In this document: positions 1-8,070 of the stretch, piece by piece
How positions within the stretch are numbered: position 1 is the stretch's first letter
Layout: each line of letters begins with the position of its first letter
DNA from: DASZIT01 sp963709665
Lineage (GTDB): Bacteria > Actinomycetota > Acidimicrobiia > Acidimicrobiales > RAAP-2
Reading direction: 5' to 3'
Assembly: GCA_963709665.1 (NCBI GenBank)
Contig: CAVPWU010000004.1
Span: 1-64,000, forward strand
Length of the DNA: 64,000 nucleotides
Notes under the pieces: generated by a model
The model's database searches: none
What the model saw: the letters and a program-made list of their open reading frames with translations, nothing else
Told to the model about the DNA's origin: nothing
Program-made: the position numbers and the translations under genes

Positions 1-319
1 ATTCTGAGGTCTGGTATCTCAAGCGTCTCACCGAAAGCTATCAATGGACCCTCAGCAGCGCGAGGACTCCCCAATCCCACGCCCTTGGGGTTGCACCGCT
101 GTTCACGCGCACCCGGTGCCTTCCCTCCGGGGCCGATGCGCTAGATCGAGGTGCCTCCGGGAGAACCACCGTGAGAACCAAAACTCCGCAAAAGCTGGAA
201 ACTGACGGTTCTTGGTGGTAGCTCCCGGGCCATTCGAAATTGCAAGATGGCCAGGTCACGGGCACTAACGGACAAAGTTCGCCACTGCCGGGAAGTGGTG
301 GAGACAGGCCATTTTAGGC
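1..319. other. module terminus (type 1) upstream of first att copy; no gene
   Basis: No convincing gene is seen here. The stretch matches, with substitutions, the stretches just upstream of the att copies near 24957 and 44628. Shared landmarks are the GAGAACC/GTGAGAACC direct repeat at about 161-179, followed by a GCAAAAGCTGG segment, a GACGGTTCTTGGTGG-like segment, and a GGTCACGGGCACTAACGGA segment (shared with the 24.9 kb copy). It is the end of an integrated element whose body lies to the left of the window. The short reading frames here do not resemble proteins. Confidence 0.6.
159..198 (+). repeat. type 1 arm-site repeat
   Basis: GAGAACC and GTGAGAACC occur as direct repeats 11 bp apart, followed by AAAACTCCGCAAAAGCTGG. 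The same arrangement recurs at 24804-24843, 31212-31235, 44468-44507 and 52003-52040. Short direct repeats at a fixed distance from a tRNA-derived core are typical of arm-type integrase binding sites; that role is inferred. Confidence 0.55.
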
Positions 320-362
320 CTACGGATCAGAAGGTTGGGGGTTCGAATCCCTCCGAGCGCAC
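320..362 (+). repeat. att copy 1: 3' part of tRNA-Arg(ACG)
   Basis: The sequence begins CTACGGATCAGAAGG, includes the T-arm GGTTCGAATCC and ends GAGCGCAC. That is the anticodon loop (anticodon ACG) through the acceptor 3' strand of a tRNA-Arg. The 5' anticodon stem (TCTGA expected), D-arm and 5' acceptor strand are absent upstream, so it is not a functional tRNA gene. It is nearly identical to copies at 24957, 31373, 43400 and 44628. Tyrosine recombinases commonly use this part of a tRNA as attB, so these are read as attL/attR remnants. Confidence 0.85.
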
Positions 363-1055
363 AGCGAAAGTCCAGTTCGATCTCGAGGCACCGGCCATCG
401 ACGGAACTGTCGGCGTCGCCTGCGACATCGCCGATCCCGATGCCGTGGCTGCCCTCGTCCAGCAGGTTCGTGACCTCGGGCAGTTCCGAGCGCTGGTGCA
501 TGCCGCTGGGATCTCGCCGACGATGGCCGACGCCCGTCGGGTGTTCGCCGTTGACCTGGTGGGAACCAACCACCTGCTCAACGGCTTCGAAGCTCTGGTC
601 CGACCCGGTACGGCGGCGGTGTGCTTCTCGTCGTCGGCCGCCTATCAGATCGCACCGTTCGTCGAACCAGATCAGGACACCTTGCTGGATGACCCTGGCG
701 CAGTCGAGTTTCTCGACCGGATCACCAGCGTCATCACGGACAGCGGGCGCGCCTACGCACTGGCCAAGCGGGGAGTCATCCGCGCCGCTGCCCGGGCGGC
801 GGTGCGCTGGGGTCCCCTCGGCGGCCGGGTGAACTCGATCGCACCCGGGTTGACGACACCCCGATGGGTCGCCGAGAGCTCGGCCAACAGCCCATGATGG
901 CGCAGATGCTGGAACGAACCCCGCTTGGCCGACTGGGAGACCCGAAGGAGGTAGCCGCGGCAGTTGGCTATCTCATCTCCGAGGACGCATCCTTCATCTC
1001 CGGAATCGACCTGCTGGTCGATGGTGGGATGATCCCGGGCCAGCTGGCTCTCTGA
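363..1055 (+). pseudogene. SDR oxidoreductase, 5'-truncated at att and frameshifted
   Basis: This is a relic of a short-chain dehydrogenase/reductase. The readable part starts directly after the att copy at the level of the second beta-strand, so the N-terminal glycine-rich NAD(P)-binding motif (TGxxxGIG) is missing. A typical SDR core follows: CDIAD, HAAGIS (NAG-like motif), SSSAAY, then YALAK (the YxxxK catalytic pair). Near 855 the frame changes. Adding one base restores L-T-D-T-P-M and joins the second segment, which contains LGRLGDPKEVA and the normal SDR C-terminus DLLVDGG. The gene was therefore both decapitated by recombination at the att site and hit by a 1-bp deletion. A functional product is unlikely. 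Confidence 0.8.
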
Positions 1056-1164
1056 GGAGAGCCGTGTGGGGCCATGAGCGCAGCCTGGCTCGTGATGTAT
1101 TCGAAGCTCTCGGCGACAAGCTGCGGGTGACGCCCGCTGATTCGAGCAGTGGTTCGTGGAAGAG

Positions 1165-1821
1165 CTACCGGGGTTCGGTCGCCTTCCGTTCGCCTTCCAG
1201 TGCTCGGATGTGGGACTCCACCAGCGCTTCAGTCTCCGCGTGACCCACGTCCACATCGAACGCCTCTTCGATCAGGAGAAATCGGGAGATGCCCGAAAGG
1301 ATCACGATCAAGGATGATGGGGGCCAAGCCTTGGGGTCGACTCCATAGCCCTTGAGCACGGAGGACAGAGTGTCGAGTTGAATCCTCCGGAACTTGCGGG
1401 AGTAGTCGGCGATCTCTGCCCTGATCGCCTTGCGGTGGTTCGCCAGGGCGATGAACTCCATGGTCATGGCGGAGCCGGAACGATCGTGGATCAGATCCCA
1501 GAATCCCCAGAGGGGCTGTGGAGAGGTCAGCGCCTCCTGCAGCCTCTGAAAGCTTCGCTCGGCTCCCCGTCGGAAGAGGGTGATGAAGAGCCCGTCGAGG
1601 GAGTCGAAGTAGTAGAAGACCAGCGAGCTGTTCACGCCAGCCCGGGTGGCTACGTGTCGGGTGGTGACGGCTGCATATCCCTCAGCAAGCATCAGCTCTT
1701 GCGCGGCGTCGAGCAGCGCATTGCGGGTGGTGGGGTCCCCCGCGTTCCCCGCCGCGCTGGCATACCGGCAGTCTCGCATCCAAGACCCCGATTGCGCTAT
1801 CCGAGCCAGCGTGTTAATCAT
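1165..1821 (-). CDS. TetR/AcrR family transcriptional regulator
   Basis: Protein of 218 residues (ATG at 1821; a second in-frame ATG at 1779 would give 204). The N-terminal third is a TetR helix-turn-helix: NALLDAAQELMLAEGYAAVT, then TRAGVNSSLVFYYFDSLDGL. The C-terminal ligand domain contains TMEFIALANHRKAIRAEIADY, which closely matches a segment of the TetR at 48412, so the two are paralogues. It is divergently transcribed from the ferredoxin reductase at 1894. A three-half-site palindrome fills the gap between them, so it probably represses itself and the downstream catabolic operon. The inducer is unknown. Confidence 0.85.
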   Translation of the reverse strand: MINTLARIAQSGSWMRDCRYASAAGNAGDPTTRNALLDAAQELMLAEGYAAVTTRHVATRAGVNSSLVFYYFDSLDGLFITLFRRGAERSFQRLQEALTSPQPLWGFWDLIHDRSGSAMTMEFIALANHRKAIRAEIADYSRKFRRIQLDTLSSVLKGYGVDPKAWPPSSLIVILSGISRFLLIEEAFDVDVGHAETEALVESHIRALEGERKATEPR

Positions 1822-1823
1822 AC

Positions 1824-1853
1824 GATGAACAATCCGTTCATCAACCGATGAAC
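1824..1853. promoter_or_regulatory. probable TetR operator, three alternating half-sites
   Basis: GATGAAC-N5-GTTCATC-N4-GATGAAC. Adjacent 7-bp half-sites form two overlapping perfect inverted repeats between the divergent TetR (start 1821) and reductase (start 1894) genes. The site abuts the TetR start codon, which suggests autorepression. Confidence 0.7.
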
Positions 1854-1893
1854 ATGGTCTTTGGAGACGTGCCGGTGGAGAGGACTTCGGTCC

Positions 1894-2958
1894 GTGGGAG
1901 CTGAGTCTGTCTCGGTCCTCGACGGAAGGACCCGTGCCCGCTTCCATCCGCTGACTGTGTCCGAGGTGGTGCCGGAGACCGCTGACGCCGTCACGTTCGC
2001 CATTGCGATCCCGGAGTGGCTGGCGACACTGTTTCGGTATCGTCCCGGCCAGTTCATTACCTTGCGGGTGGCCATCGAGGGCGAGCTTCATCTGCGGTCC
2101 TACTCGATGTGTTCGACGCCGGAGATCGACTCTGATCTCCGGGTTACCGTCAAGCGGGTACCCGGGGGCGCGGTGTCGAACTGGCTCAACGACCACCTCC
2201 GAGCCGGTGACTCGGTCGAGGGCACCCCGCCGGCCGGCACCTTCGTGGTGCCCGAGACAGCCGGGGATCTGGTGGCCTACGCCGCCGGGAGTGGCATCAC
2301 TCCGGTGCTCTCCATGCTCGCCTCGACTCTGGCCACGAGCCACCGCCGATTCTCGTTGCTCTACGCCAACCGCGATCGACCCTCGACGATCTTCGCCCGA
2401 CGGCTCGACGAGTTCGGCGACCGCTATCCCGACCGGTTCCGGATCGTTCACCACCACGACCTCGACTCCGGATTCATCACCCCGGCGGAGGTGGCCGAGT
2501 TTGTCGCCGCCGCCCCCGGGGACCACCACTTCGTCTGTGGCCCGGAAGGGTTCATGGAGACTGTCGAGCAGTCGTTGCAGGCCGCGGGTGTCAATCCGGG
2601 GAATATCCACATCGAGCGGTTTACGCCCTCTGACGCCCCTGAGCCTGAACCTTCGCCGTCACCGTCGGCCGCCGAGTCCGGAATCGACCGCGAGATCACC
2701 ATCCGGTTGGGCAAGAGCAAGGTCACGGTGCCGCACCGGCCGGGCACCACCATCCTGCAGACCGCCCGCTTTGCCGACCTGCGGGCGCCCTCGTCCTGCG
2801 AGGCCGGCAGCTGTGCCACCTGCATGGCCCGGGTGACCGTGGGCGAGGTGCAGATGCGCAACAACGAGGCCCTGTCCCCCGAGGAGGTCGCCGAGGGCTG
2901 GGTCCTGACCTGCCAAGCCGAACCGGTGACCCCTTCGGTCACCGTCATCTACGAGTAG
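1894..2958 (+). CDS. oxygenase reductase: FAD/NAD(P)H reductase with C-terminal 2Fe-2S ferredoxin domain
   Basis: Electron-transfer component of the KshB/PaaE type. Visible motifs in order: the FAD-binding RSYSMCS after a YRPGQFITL strand, VKRVPGGAVSNWL, the NAD(P)-binding AAGSGITPVLSM, FVCGPEGFM, a Pro/Ser-rich linker, then a plant-type 2Fe-2S domain with CEAGSCATC and a later CQAE cysteine. It probably passes electrons from NAD(P)H to the Rieske oxygenases encoded downstream, which have no other reductase nearby. The frame is open from a TTG at 1861; GTG at 1894 is preferred because a GGAGAGG-like ribosome site lies about 12 bp upstream. First gene of the TetR-controlled operon. Confidence 0.85.
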   Translation: MGAESVSVLDGRTRARFHPLTVSEVVPETADAVTFAIAIPEWLATLFRYRPGQFITLRVAIEGELHLRSYSMCSTPEIDSDLRVTVKRVPGGAVSNWLNDHLRAGDSVEGTPPAGTFVVPETAGDLVAYAAGSGITPVLSMLASTLATSHRRFSLLYANRDRPSTIFARRLDEFGDRYPDRFRIVHHHDLDSGFITPAEVAEFVAAAPGDHHFVCGPEGFMETVEQSLQAAGVNPGNIHIERFTPSDAPEPEPSPSPSAAESGIDREITIRLGKSKVTVPHRPGTTILQTARFADLRAPSSCEAGSCATCMARVTVGEVQMRNNEALSPEEVAEGWVLTCQAEPVTPSVTVIYE

Positions 2959-2971
2959 AGAGACCACGTTG

Positions 2972-3730
2972 ATGCAGCAGAGCCAACAGCACCGGGTGGC
3001 GGTCGTCACCGGCGGCGCCTCGGGGATCGGCGAGGCCACCTGCCGTCAGTTGGCCGAGGCCGGACGCAAGGTGGCGGTCCTCGACCGCGACGCCGGTGGC
3101 GCCCAGCGGGTGGCGGCGCTGGTGCGCCAGAGTGGCGGCGAGGCGCTGGGGCTCCACGTCGACGTCACCGACCGCCCGGGAATCGACGAGGCGTTCGCCA
3201 AGGTGCGAGCCGAGCTGGGACCGACGGAGATCCTGGTCGCCGCGGCCGGCATGGTGGCCTTCGACGACTTCGCCGACATCACCCCGGAGCGGTGGGAGCT
3301 GCTGATCAACGTCAATCTGACCGGTACCTTCCACGTCTGCCAGGCGGCCCTGCCGGACATGGTGGCGGCCCGGTGGGGTCGGATCGTCACCATCTCCTCG
3401 TCGAGTGCCCAACGGGGCTCACCCCAGAACGCCCACTACGCGGCGTCCAAGGGAGGAGTGATCGTGTTGACCAAGTCGCTGGCCCGGGCCTACGCCCCGC
3501 TGGGCATCACCGCCAACTCCATCCCGCCCTCGGGGATCGAGACGCCCATGCAGCACGAGTCGCAGAGGCTGGGCGACCTCCCTCCCAACGAGGTCATTGC
3601 CGCCTCCATCCCGGTTGGTCACCTGGGGACCCCCGATGACATCGCGGCGGCGGCGACCTTCCTGGCCTCCGAGCATGCCGGGTTCATCACCGGTCAGGTA
3701 CTGGGCGTCAACGGCGGGTCGGTACTGTGA
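2972..3730 (+). CDS. SDR family NAD(P)-dependent oxidoreductase
   Basis: Protein of 252 residues starting at ATG 2972 (an adjacent TTG at 2969 is also possible). Classical SDR: VTGGASGIGEAT cofactor motif near the N-terminus, D in LDRDA (suggests NAD preference), NVNLTGTF, ISSSSAQRG, then YAASKGGVIVLTK with the catalytic Y and K. The C-terminus FITGQVLGVNGGSV is typical. It is clearly related to the SDR at 50385 (both have the unusual GITANSIPP segment). It would oxidise a hydroxyl produced by the pathway oxygenases. Ten bases after the reductase gene; its stop overlaps the next start. Confidence 0.88.
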   Translation: MQQSQQHRVAVVTGGASGIGEATCRQLAEAGRKVAVLDRDAGGAQRVAALVRQSGGEALGLHVDVTDRPGIDEAFAKVRAELGPTEILVAAAGMVAFDDFADITPERWELLINVNLTGTFHVCQAALPDMVAARWGRIVTISSSSAQRGSPQNAHYAASKGGVIVLTKSLARAYAPLGITANSIPPSGIETPMQHESQRLGDLPPNEVIAASIPVGHLGTPDDIAAAATFLASEHAGFITGQVLGVNGGSVL

Positions 3731-4335
3731 CGTTCGGAGTGGCGCCCCGCCTCGCTCCTCTGGCTGCCGAAGGGCTGAACGGCGCCGACCGGGAGCTCCT
3801 GCGGGGACGGGTGGCCGTCGCCGATCGCTATCTGACCGGGCTGCCGGACGCTCCCCCGATGCCCGGCATCCTCGGACTCCTCGGTCACCACCCGGCGTTG
3901 GGAGCCAACTGGCTGTCCTTCAGCGCCGGCCTGCTCGAGGATCCGGTTCTCGATCCCCGTGATCGCGAACTGTTGATCCTCCGGGTGGCCTGGCGGACCC
4001 AGTGCCGGTACGAGTGGGCACAGCATGCCCGGATGGCGGTCAGTGCCGGGTTGACCGCCGACCAGGTGGCGGCCGTCGCCTCGCCCGACGATGTTGCCGG
4101 TTGGGACACCGCCCAGCAGGACCTGCTGTTGGCCGCCGACCAGATGATCGAGGGACACCGGGTGGCCGACGCCACCTGGGAGCGCCTGGCCGACCGCTTC
4201 GACCAGCGGGCGCTCCTCGAGGTGCTCTTCGTCATCGGTAGCTATGTGTGCCTGGCGTTGGTCCTCAACAGCGCCGGGCTCGAGCCGGACCCCGGCATCG
4301 ACGACAACGGGGCCGAGCTCCCGGGGGAGGGATGA
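3727..4335 (+). CDS. carboxymuconolactone decarboxylase (CMD/AhpD) family protein
   Basis: Protein of 202 residues, GTG start overlapping the SDR stop (GTGA). A CMD-like core is visible: LLEDPVLDPRDRELLILRVAWRTQCRYEWAQHARM, in which AWRTQCRYEWAQH corresponds to the active-site region of the family, with one Cys rather than the CxxC of AhpD. A second half-domain (AADQMIEG and the VLFVIGSYVCLA helix) follows. Members without CxxC are usually decarboxylases, isomerases or uncharacterised. The exact reaction is not predictable; the operon position suggests a step in the same catabolic route. Confidence 0.8.
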   Translation: MTFGVAPRLAPLAAEGLNGADRELLRGRVAVADRYLTGLPDAPPMPGILGLLGHHPALGANWLSFSAGLLEDPVLDPRDRELLILRVAWRTQCRYEWAQHARMAVSAGLTADQVAAVASPDDVAGWDTAQQDLLLAADQMIEGHRVADATWERLADRFDQRALLEVLFVIGSYVCLALVLNSAGLEPDPGIDDNGAELPGEG

Positions 4336-5603
4336 GCATGTCGACCTGGCCGAAGCCCGCCGAGGGCAGCTGGACCGAACACCAGGCCGGGCTGGGCACC
4401 GGTCCCGTCTCCTTCGACGACTGCGTGTCCGAGGAGTTCTACGAACTCGAGCGGGACGCCATCTTCAAGCGGGCCTGGCTCAACCTGGCCCGGGTCGAGG
4501 AACTGCCGCGTCCCGGCTCCTACCTCACCAAGGAGATCGAGATCGCCGGAGCCTCGGTGCTCCTCGTCCGCGGCCTCGACGGGGAGATCCGGGCCTTCCA
4601 CAACGTCTGCCGCCACCGAGGGAACAAGCTGGTGTGGAGCGACTTCCCCCGGGAGGAGGTCAGCGGCACCTGTCGGCAGTTCACCTGCAAGTACCACGGG
4701 TGGCGCTACGACCTCGAGGGCCAGCTCAACCTGGTGCCCCAGGAGTCCGAGTTCTTCGACCTCGACAAGGCCACCCGGGGTCTGGTGCCGATCCACTGTG
4801 ACGTGTGGAACGGGTTCATCTTCGTGAACCTCGACGACGAGCCCCGTCAGAACCTCCGGGACTTTCTGGGGCCCATGCTCAACGGCCTCGACGACTACCC
4901 CTTCGACCGGCTGACCGAGCGCTACGACTTCGTGGCCCACAACAACAGCAACTGGAAGCTCTTCGCCGACGCCTTCCAGGAGTACTACCACGTGCCCGCC
5001 CTCCACCCCCAGCAGGTTCCCATCGCCGTCCGCAACCCCGACAGCGGTTTCACCTGCGCCCACTTCCAGTGCGACGGACCCCACCGGGTGGTCTCTACCG
5101 CCGGCCCGCGGCGATGGACCCTCGACCCCGCCTACATGTACCCCGTCGAACTCGTCACCCACAGCGGCCTGGTCGGCCCGTGGGAGGCGCCGGACCTCGG
5201 GCCCATCCCCCCCGGGGTCAACCCCGGCGGGGTCGAGCCGTGGGGCATCAGCAATTTCCAGATCTTCCCCAACGTGGAGCTGCTCATCTACTCCAGCGGT
5301 TGGTATCTGCTCTACCGGTACTGGCCCACGTCGGCCGGCACCCACCGGTTCGAGGGCACCCTCGCCTTCCAGCCGGCCACCTCCGCCCGGGAGCGGATCG
5401 AGCACGAGGTCGCCTCGGTGGTGTTCAAGGAGTTCGCCCTCCAGGACGCCGGGATGCTCGGGGGGACCCAGGCCGCCTTGGAGACCGGTGCCCTGCACCA
5501 GTTCCCCTTGAGCGACCAGGAGGTCCTGGTCCGCCACTTCCACAAGGTCGTCGGCGACTGGGTGGAGGATCACCAGGCCCCTCGGCTCGAGGGGATCCGA
5601 TGA
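4332..5603 (+). CDS. Rieske 2Fe-2S ring-hydroxylating oxygenase, alpha subunit (copy 1)
   Basis: Protein of 423 residues. ATG 4332 follows GGGGGAGGG; the frame is open further upstream but without a better start. The Rieske domain has CRH at residues 93-95 and CKYH at 119-122; the 23 residues between the pairs exceed the usual 17 or so. The catalytic domain has NSNWKLFADAFQEYYHVPALH, carrying the two histidines of the 2-His-1-carboxylate iron site. It probably hydroxylates or dioxygenates a ring or side chain using electrons from the 1894 reductase. About 60 percent similar by eye to copy 2 at 6799. Its stop overlaps the start of a small partner gene. Confidence 0.9.
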   Translation: MSMSTWPKPAEGSWTEHQAGLGTGPVSFDDCVSEEFYELERDAIFKRAWLNLARVEELPRPGSYLTKEIEIAGASVLLVRGLDGEIRAFHNVCRHRGNKLVWSDFPREEVSGTCRQFTCKYHGWRYDLEGQLNLVPQESEFFDLDKATRGLVPIHCDVWNGFIFVNLDDEPRQNLRDFLGPMLNGLDDYPFDRLTERYDFVAHNNSNWKLFADAFQEYYHVPALHPQQVPIAVRNPDSGFTCAHFQCDGPHRVVSTAGPRRWTLDPAYMYPVELVTHSGLVGPWEAPDLGPIPPGVNPGGVEPWGISNFQIFPNVELLIYSSGWYLLYRYWPTSAGTHRFEGTLAFQPATSARERIEHEVASVVFKEFALQDAGMLGGTQAALETGALHQFPLSDQEVLVRHFHKVVGDWVEDHQAPRLEGIR

Positions 5604-5932
5604 CCGCCCTCCTGCCCGAGGAGTTCGCCGATCTGGAGCCCCACGCCACTACCTGGTGCCTGGCCACCGAGCCGGAGCGATGGGAGCAGCGCATGGCCAG
5701 CTCGATGGATCAGCTCCTTGCCTTCTACGACGCCGCCTTCCCCCGCCTCGAGGCCGCCATCGAGTACTGCGACCGCTTCCCCCTCGACGACCTGCCCGCC
5801 GAGGTGGAGCGGCTCCTGCAGCTCATCTACTCGGTGGCCCTGGTGTCGATGGCGGTGGAGATCTTCGGCCAGCCCACCACCACCGACGCCGCCGACGCCG
5901 TCCTCCATCGGGTGAAAGAACCTCTCCCGTGA
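5600..5932 (+). CDS. small conserved Rieske-associated protein, unknown function (copy 1)
   Basis: Protein of 110 residues, ATGA overlap with the Rieske alpha gene, so translation is coupled. Related to the protein at 8070: both begin with LLP-EFADLEP, then TWCL-TE, then a LLAFYDAA/MLAFYDAA segment, L-DLP and a LL-L-YS motif. It is acidic and probably all-helical, without signal peptide, membrane segment or metal motif. The repeated Rieske-plus-small-protein arrangement suggests an accessory or assembly subunit, but it does not look like the NTF2-fold beta subunit of ring-hydroxylating dioxygenases. I do not recognise the family. Confidence 0.75.
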   Translation: MTALLPEEFADLEPHATTWCLATEPERWEQRMASSMDQLLAFYDAAFPRLEAAIEYCDRFPLDDLPAEVERLLQLIYSVALVSMAVEIFGQPTTTDAADAVLHRVKEPLP

Positions 5933-6777
5933 GCCGTGCCACCCTCTCGATCACCCGGCTGTCGGATGCCATCGGTGCCCAGGTCCACGACCTCACCGCC
6001 GACCAGCTCGCCTCCGATTCCGGGGTCGCTGTCTCCGTCCTCGAAGCGCTGGAGGCCAACGGGGTACTCGTCTTCCGCGACCTGCAGCTCGAGCCGGAGG
6101 CCCAGGTGGCCTTCTGCGAGCGGCTCGGGGCGGTGGACCGGTCGGTCAGCCACCACCCGGTGGCCGGCATCTACCGGGTCACCCTCGACACCAGTAAGAA
6201 CGCCAACGCCGAGTACCTGCACGCCACCTTCCACTGGCACATCGACGGCTGCACCCCCGACGGGGACGAGTGCCCGCAGATGGCCACGCTGCTGTCGGCT
6301 AAGGCGGTATCCGATCTCGGTGGCGAGACCGAGTTCGCCAGCACCTACGCCGCCTATGACGATCTGGACGACGACCAGCAGCAGCGGCTCCTGGGCCTGC
6401 GGGTGGCCTACTCCTTGGAAGCCTCCCAGCGGAAGGTCCACCCCGAGCCGACCGAGGAACAGCTGGCCCAGTGGCGCCGACGCAAGGTCTCGGAATTCCC
6501 CCTGGTCTGGACCCACCAGGACGGTCGCCGGTCCCTGGTCATCGGCGCCTCGGCCGACCACGTGGTGGGGCTGGCGCCCGACGACAGCCGAGCGCTGCTC
6601 GACAGCCTCCTGGCCCATGCCACCCGTCCCGAGCGCGTCTACCGGCACCACTGGTCGGTGGGCGACACGGTGATCTGGGACAACCGCGGGGTGCTGCACC
6701 GCGCCCTTCCCTACGACCCCGGCTCGTCCCGGGAGATGCTCCGCACCACCATTCTCGGGGACGAGCCCATCCAGTGA
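5929..6777 (+). CDS. TauD/TfdA family Fe(II)/2-oxoglutarate dioxygenase
   Basis: Protein of 282 residues, GTG start overlapping the previous stop. Iron site: FHWHID (HxD) in the first half and the distal His in DNRGVLHRA. The 2-oxoglutarate-binding Arg is probably in SREMLRTTI. LVFRDLQL near the N-terminus is typical of the family. It would oxidise an aliphatic or ether carbon with decarboxylation of 2-oxoglutarate. A paralogue sits in the last module at 46871 (shared TEFASTYAA, PLVWTH-DGR, VIWDN-G-LHRA). Confidence 0.88.
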   Translation: MSRATLSITRLSDAIGAQVHDLTADQLASDSGVAVSVLEALEANGVLVFRDLQLEPEAQVAFCERLGAVDRSVSHHPVAGIYRVTLDTSKNANAEYLHATFHWHIDGCTPDGDECPQMATLLSAKAVSDLGGETEFASTYAAYDDLDDDQQQRLLGLRVAYSLEASQRKVHPEPTEEQLAQWRRRKVSEFPLVWTHQDGRRSLVIGASADHVVGLAPDDSRALLDSLLAHATRPERVYRHHWSVGDTVIWDNRGVLHRALPYDPGSSREMLRTTILGDEPIQ

Positions 6778-6798
6778 CCCAACCATCGGAGGAGGACC

Positions 6799-8070
6799 AT
6801 GCCCCGCTTCCCCAAGCCGGCTGAAGGCAGCTGGACCGAGCACTACCCGGAGCTCGGAACCGACCCGGTGTCCTATGAGGACTCCATCTCGCCCGACCAG
6901 TACCAACGCGAACGGCAGGCGGTGTTCAAGCGGGCCTGGCTGAACGTCGGCCGGATCGAGCAACTGGCCCGGGCCGGCAGCTACTTCACCAAGGAGATCG
7001 CCGCCGCCAACTCCTCGGTGATCATCGTGCGGGGCAAGGACAACCAGGTCCGGGCCTTCCAGAACATCTGCCGGCACCGTGGGAACAAGCTGGTCTGGAA
7101 CGACCTCCCCCGGGAGGAGACCCAGGGGGTCTGTCGGCAGTTCACCTGCAAGTACCACGGATGGCGCTACGACCTCGACGGATCCCTCAGCCACGTGCAG
7201 CAGGAGAGCGAGTTCTTCGACCTCGACAAGGACAGCTACGGCCTGGTCCCCGTGCACTGCGAGGTGTGGGCAGGGTTCATCTTCGTCAACTTCGCCGACC
7301 AGCCGCCGCAGTCGTTGATCGAGTTCCTGGGTCCGATGGTGACCGAGCTGGAGGGCTACCCCTTCGAGCGGATGACTGCCCGATTCAGCTACAAGACCAG
7401 CATCGCCGCCAACTGGAAGCTGTTCATGGACGCCTTCCAGGAGTTCTACCACGCACCGGTTCTGCACGCCTCGCAGTCACCGGAGAAGTACTCCTCCATG
7501 GCCTACCAGGCCGGATTCGAGGCCCCTCACTACCGCCTGGACGGCCCCCACCGGCTGGTCAGCACCTCCGGGGTCCGGTTCTGGGAGATGGACCAGGAGC
7601 TGGTCAAGCCGATGGAGGTTGCCACCCGCGGCGGCCTCTTCGGTCCCTGGGACAAGGTCGACCTCGGCGAGATGCCCCCCGGCGTCAACCCCGCCAAGTG
7701 CGACCCCTGGGGTCTGGACTCCTTCCAGCTGTTCCCCAACTTCGTGATCCTCCTGTGGAGCCAGGGCTGGTATCTGACCTACCACTACTGGCCGACCAGC
7801 CACAACACCCACGTCTTCGAGGGCAACGTCTACTTCCTGCCCGCCACCAACGTCCGGGAGCGCATCGCCCAGGAGATGACGGCGGCCACCTTCAAGGAGT
7901 TCGCCCTCCAGGACGCCAACACCCTCGAAGCCACCCAGATGGGCATCGAGTCCGGGTACGTGGAACGGTTCGTCCTCAACGACCAGGAGGTCCTCCTCCG
8001 CCACCTCCACAAGGAGGTCGCCGACTGGATCGACGACTTCGAGGCCGTTCCGTCGGAGGTGAAGAACTGA
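6799..8070 (+). CDS. Rieske 2Fe-2S ring-hydroxylating oxygenase, alpha subunit (copy 2)
   Basis: Protein of 423 residues, the same length as copy 1. ATG 6799 has a strong GGAGGA ribosome site. Rieske ligands are in NICRHRGNKLVW and FTCKYHGWRYDL; the catalytic-domain histidines are in NWKLFMDAFQEFYHAPVLH. Copy 2 differs from copy 1 most around the substrate pocket (for example QSPEKYSSMAYQAGF after the second His), so the two probably act on different substrates or successive intermediates. Overlaps its own small partner gene by one base. Confidence 0.9.
   Translation: MPRFPKPAEGSWTEHYPELGTDPVSYEDSISPDQYQRERQAVFKRAWLNVGRIEQLARAGSYFTKEIAAANSSVIIVRGKDNQVRAFQNICRHRGNKLVWNDLPREETQGVCRQFTCKYHGWRYDLDGSLSHVQQESEFFDLDKDSYGLVPVHCEVWAGFIFVNFADQPPQSLIEFLGPMVTELEGYPFERMTARFSYKTSIAANWKLFMDAFQEFYHAPVLHASQSPEKYSSMAYQAGFEAPHYRLDGPHRLVSTSGVRFWEMDQELVKPMEVATRGGLFGPWDKVDLGEMPPGVNPAKCDPWGLDSFQLFPNFVILLWSQGWYLTYHYWPTSHNTHVFEGNVYFLPATNVRERIAQEMTAATFKEFALQDANTLEATQMGIESGYVERFVLNDQEVLLRHLHKEVADWIDDFEAVPSEVKN

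Noticed and set aside
320..362. tRNA gene call at the repeated CTACGGATCAGAAGG cores
   Set aside because: Only the anticodon loop to 3' end is present at each copy; the 5' acceptor strand, D-arm and 5' anticodon stem are missing.
1861..1893. TTG 1861 as start of the ferredoxin reductase
   Set aside because: GTG 1894 has a better ribosome site and the extra residues have no family similarity; not excluded.
4242..5573. 443-codon open frame on the minus strand
   Set aside because: Antisense to the Rieske oxygenase; composition is Gly/Val/Glu-rich with no family motif, a typical high-GC shadow.
5827..7467. 546-codon open frame on the minus strand
   Set aside because: Antisense to the TauD and Rieske genes, low-complexity composition, no motif.
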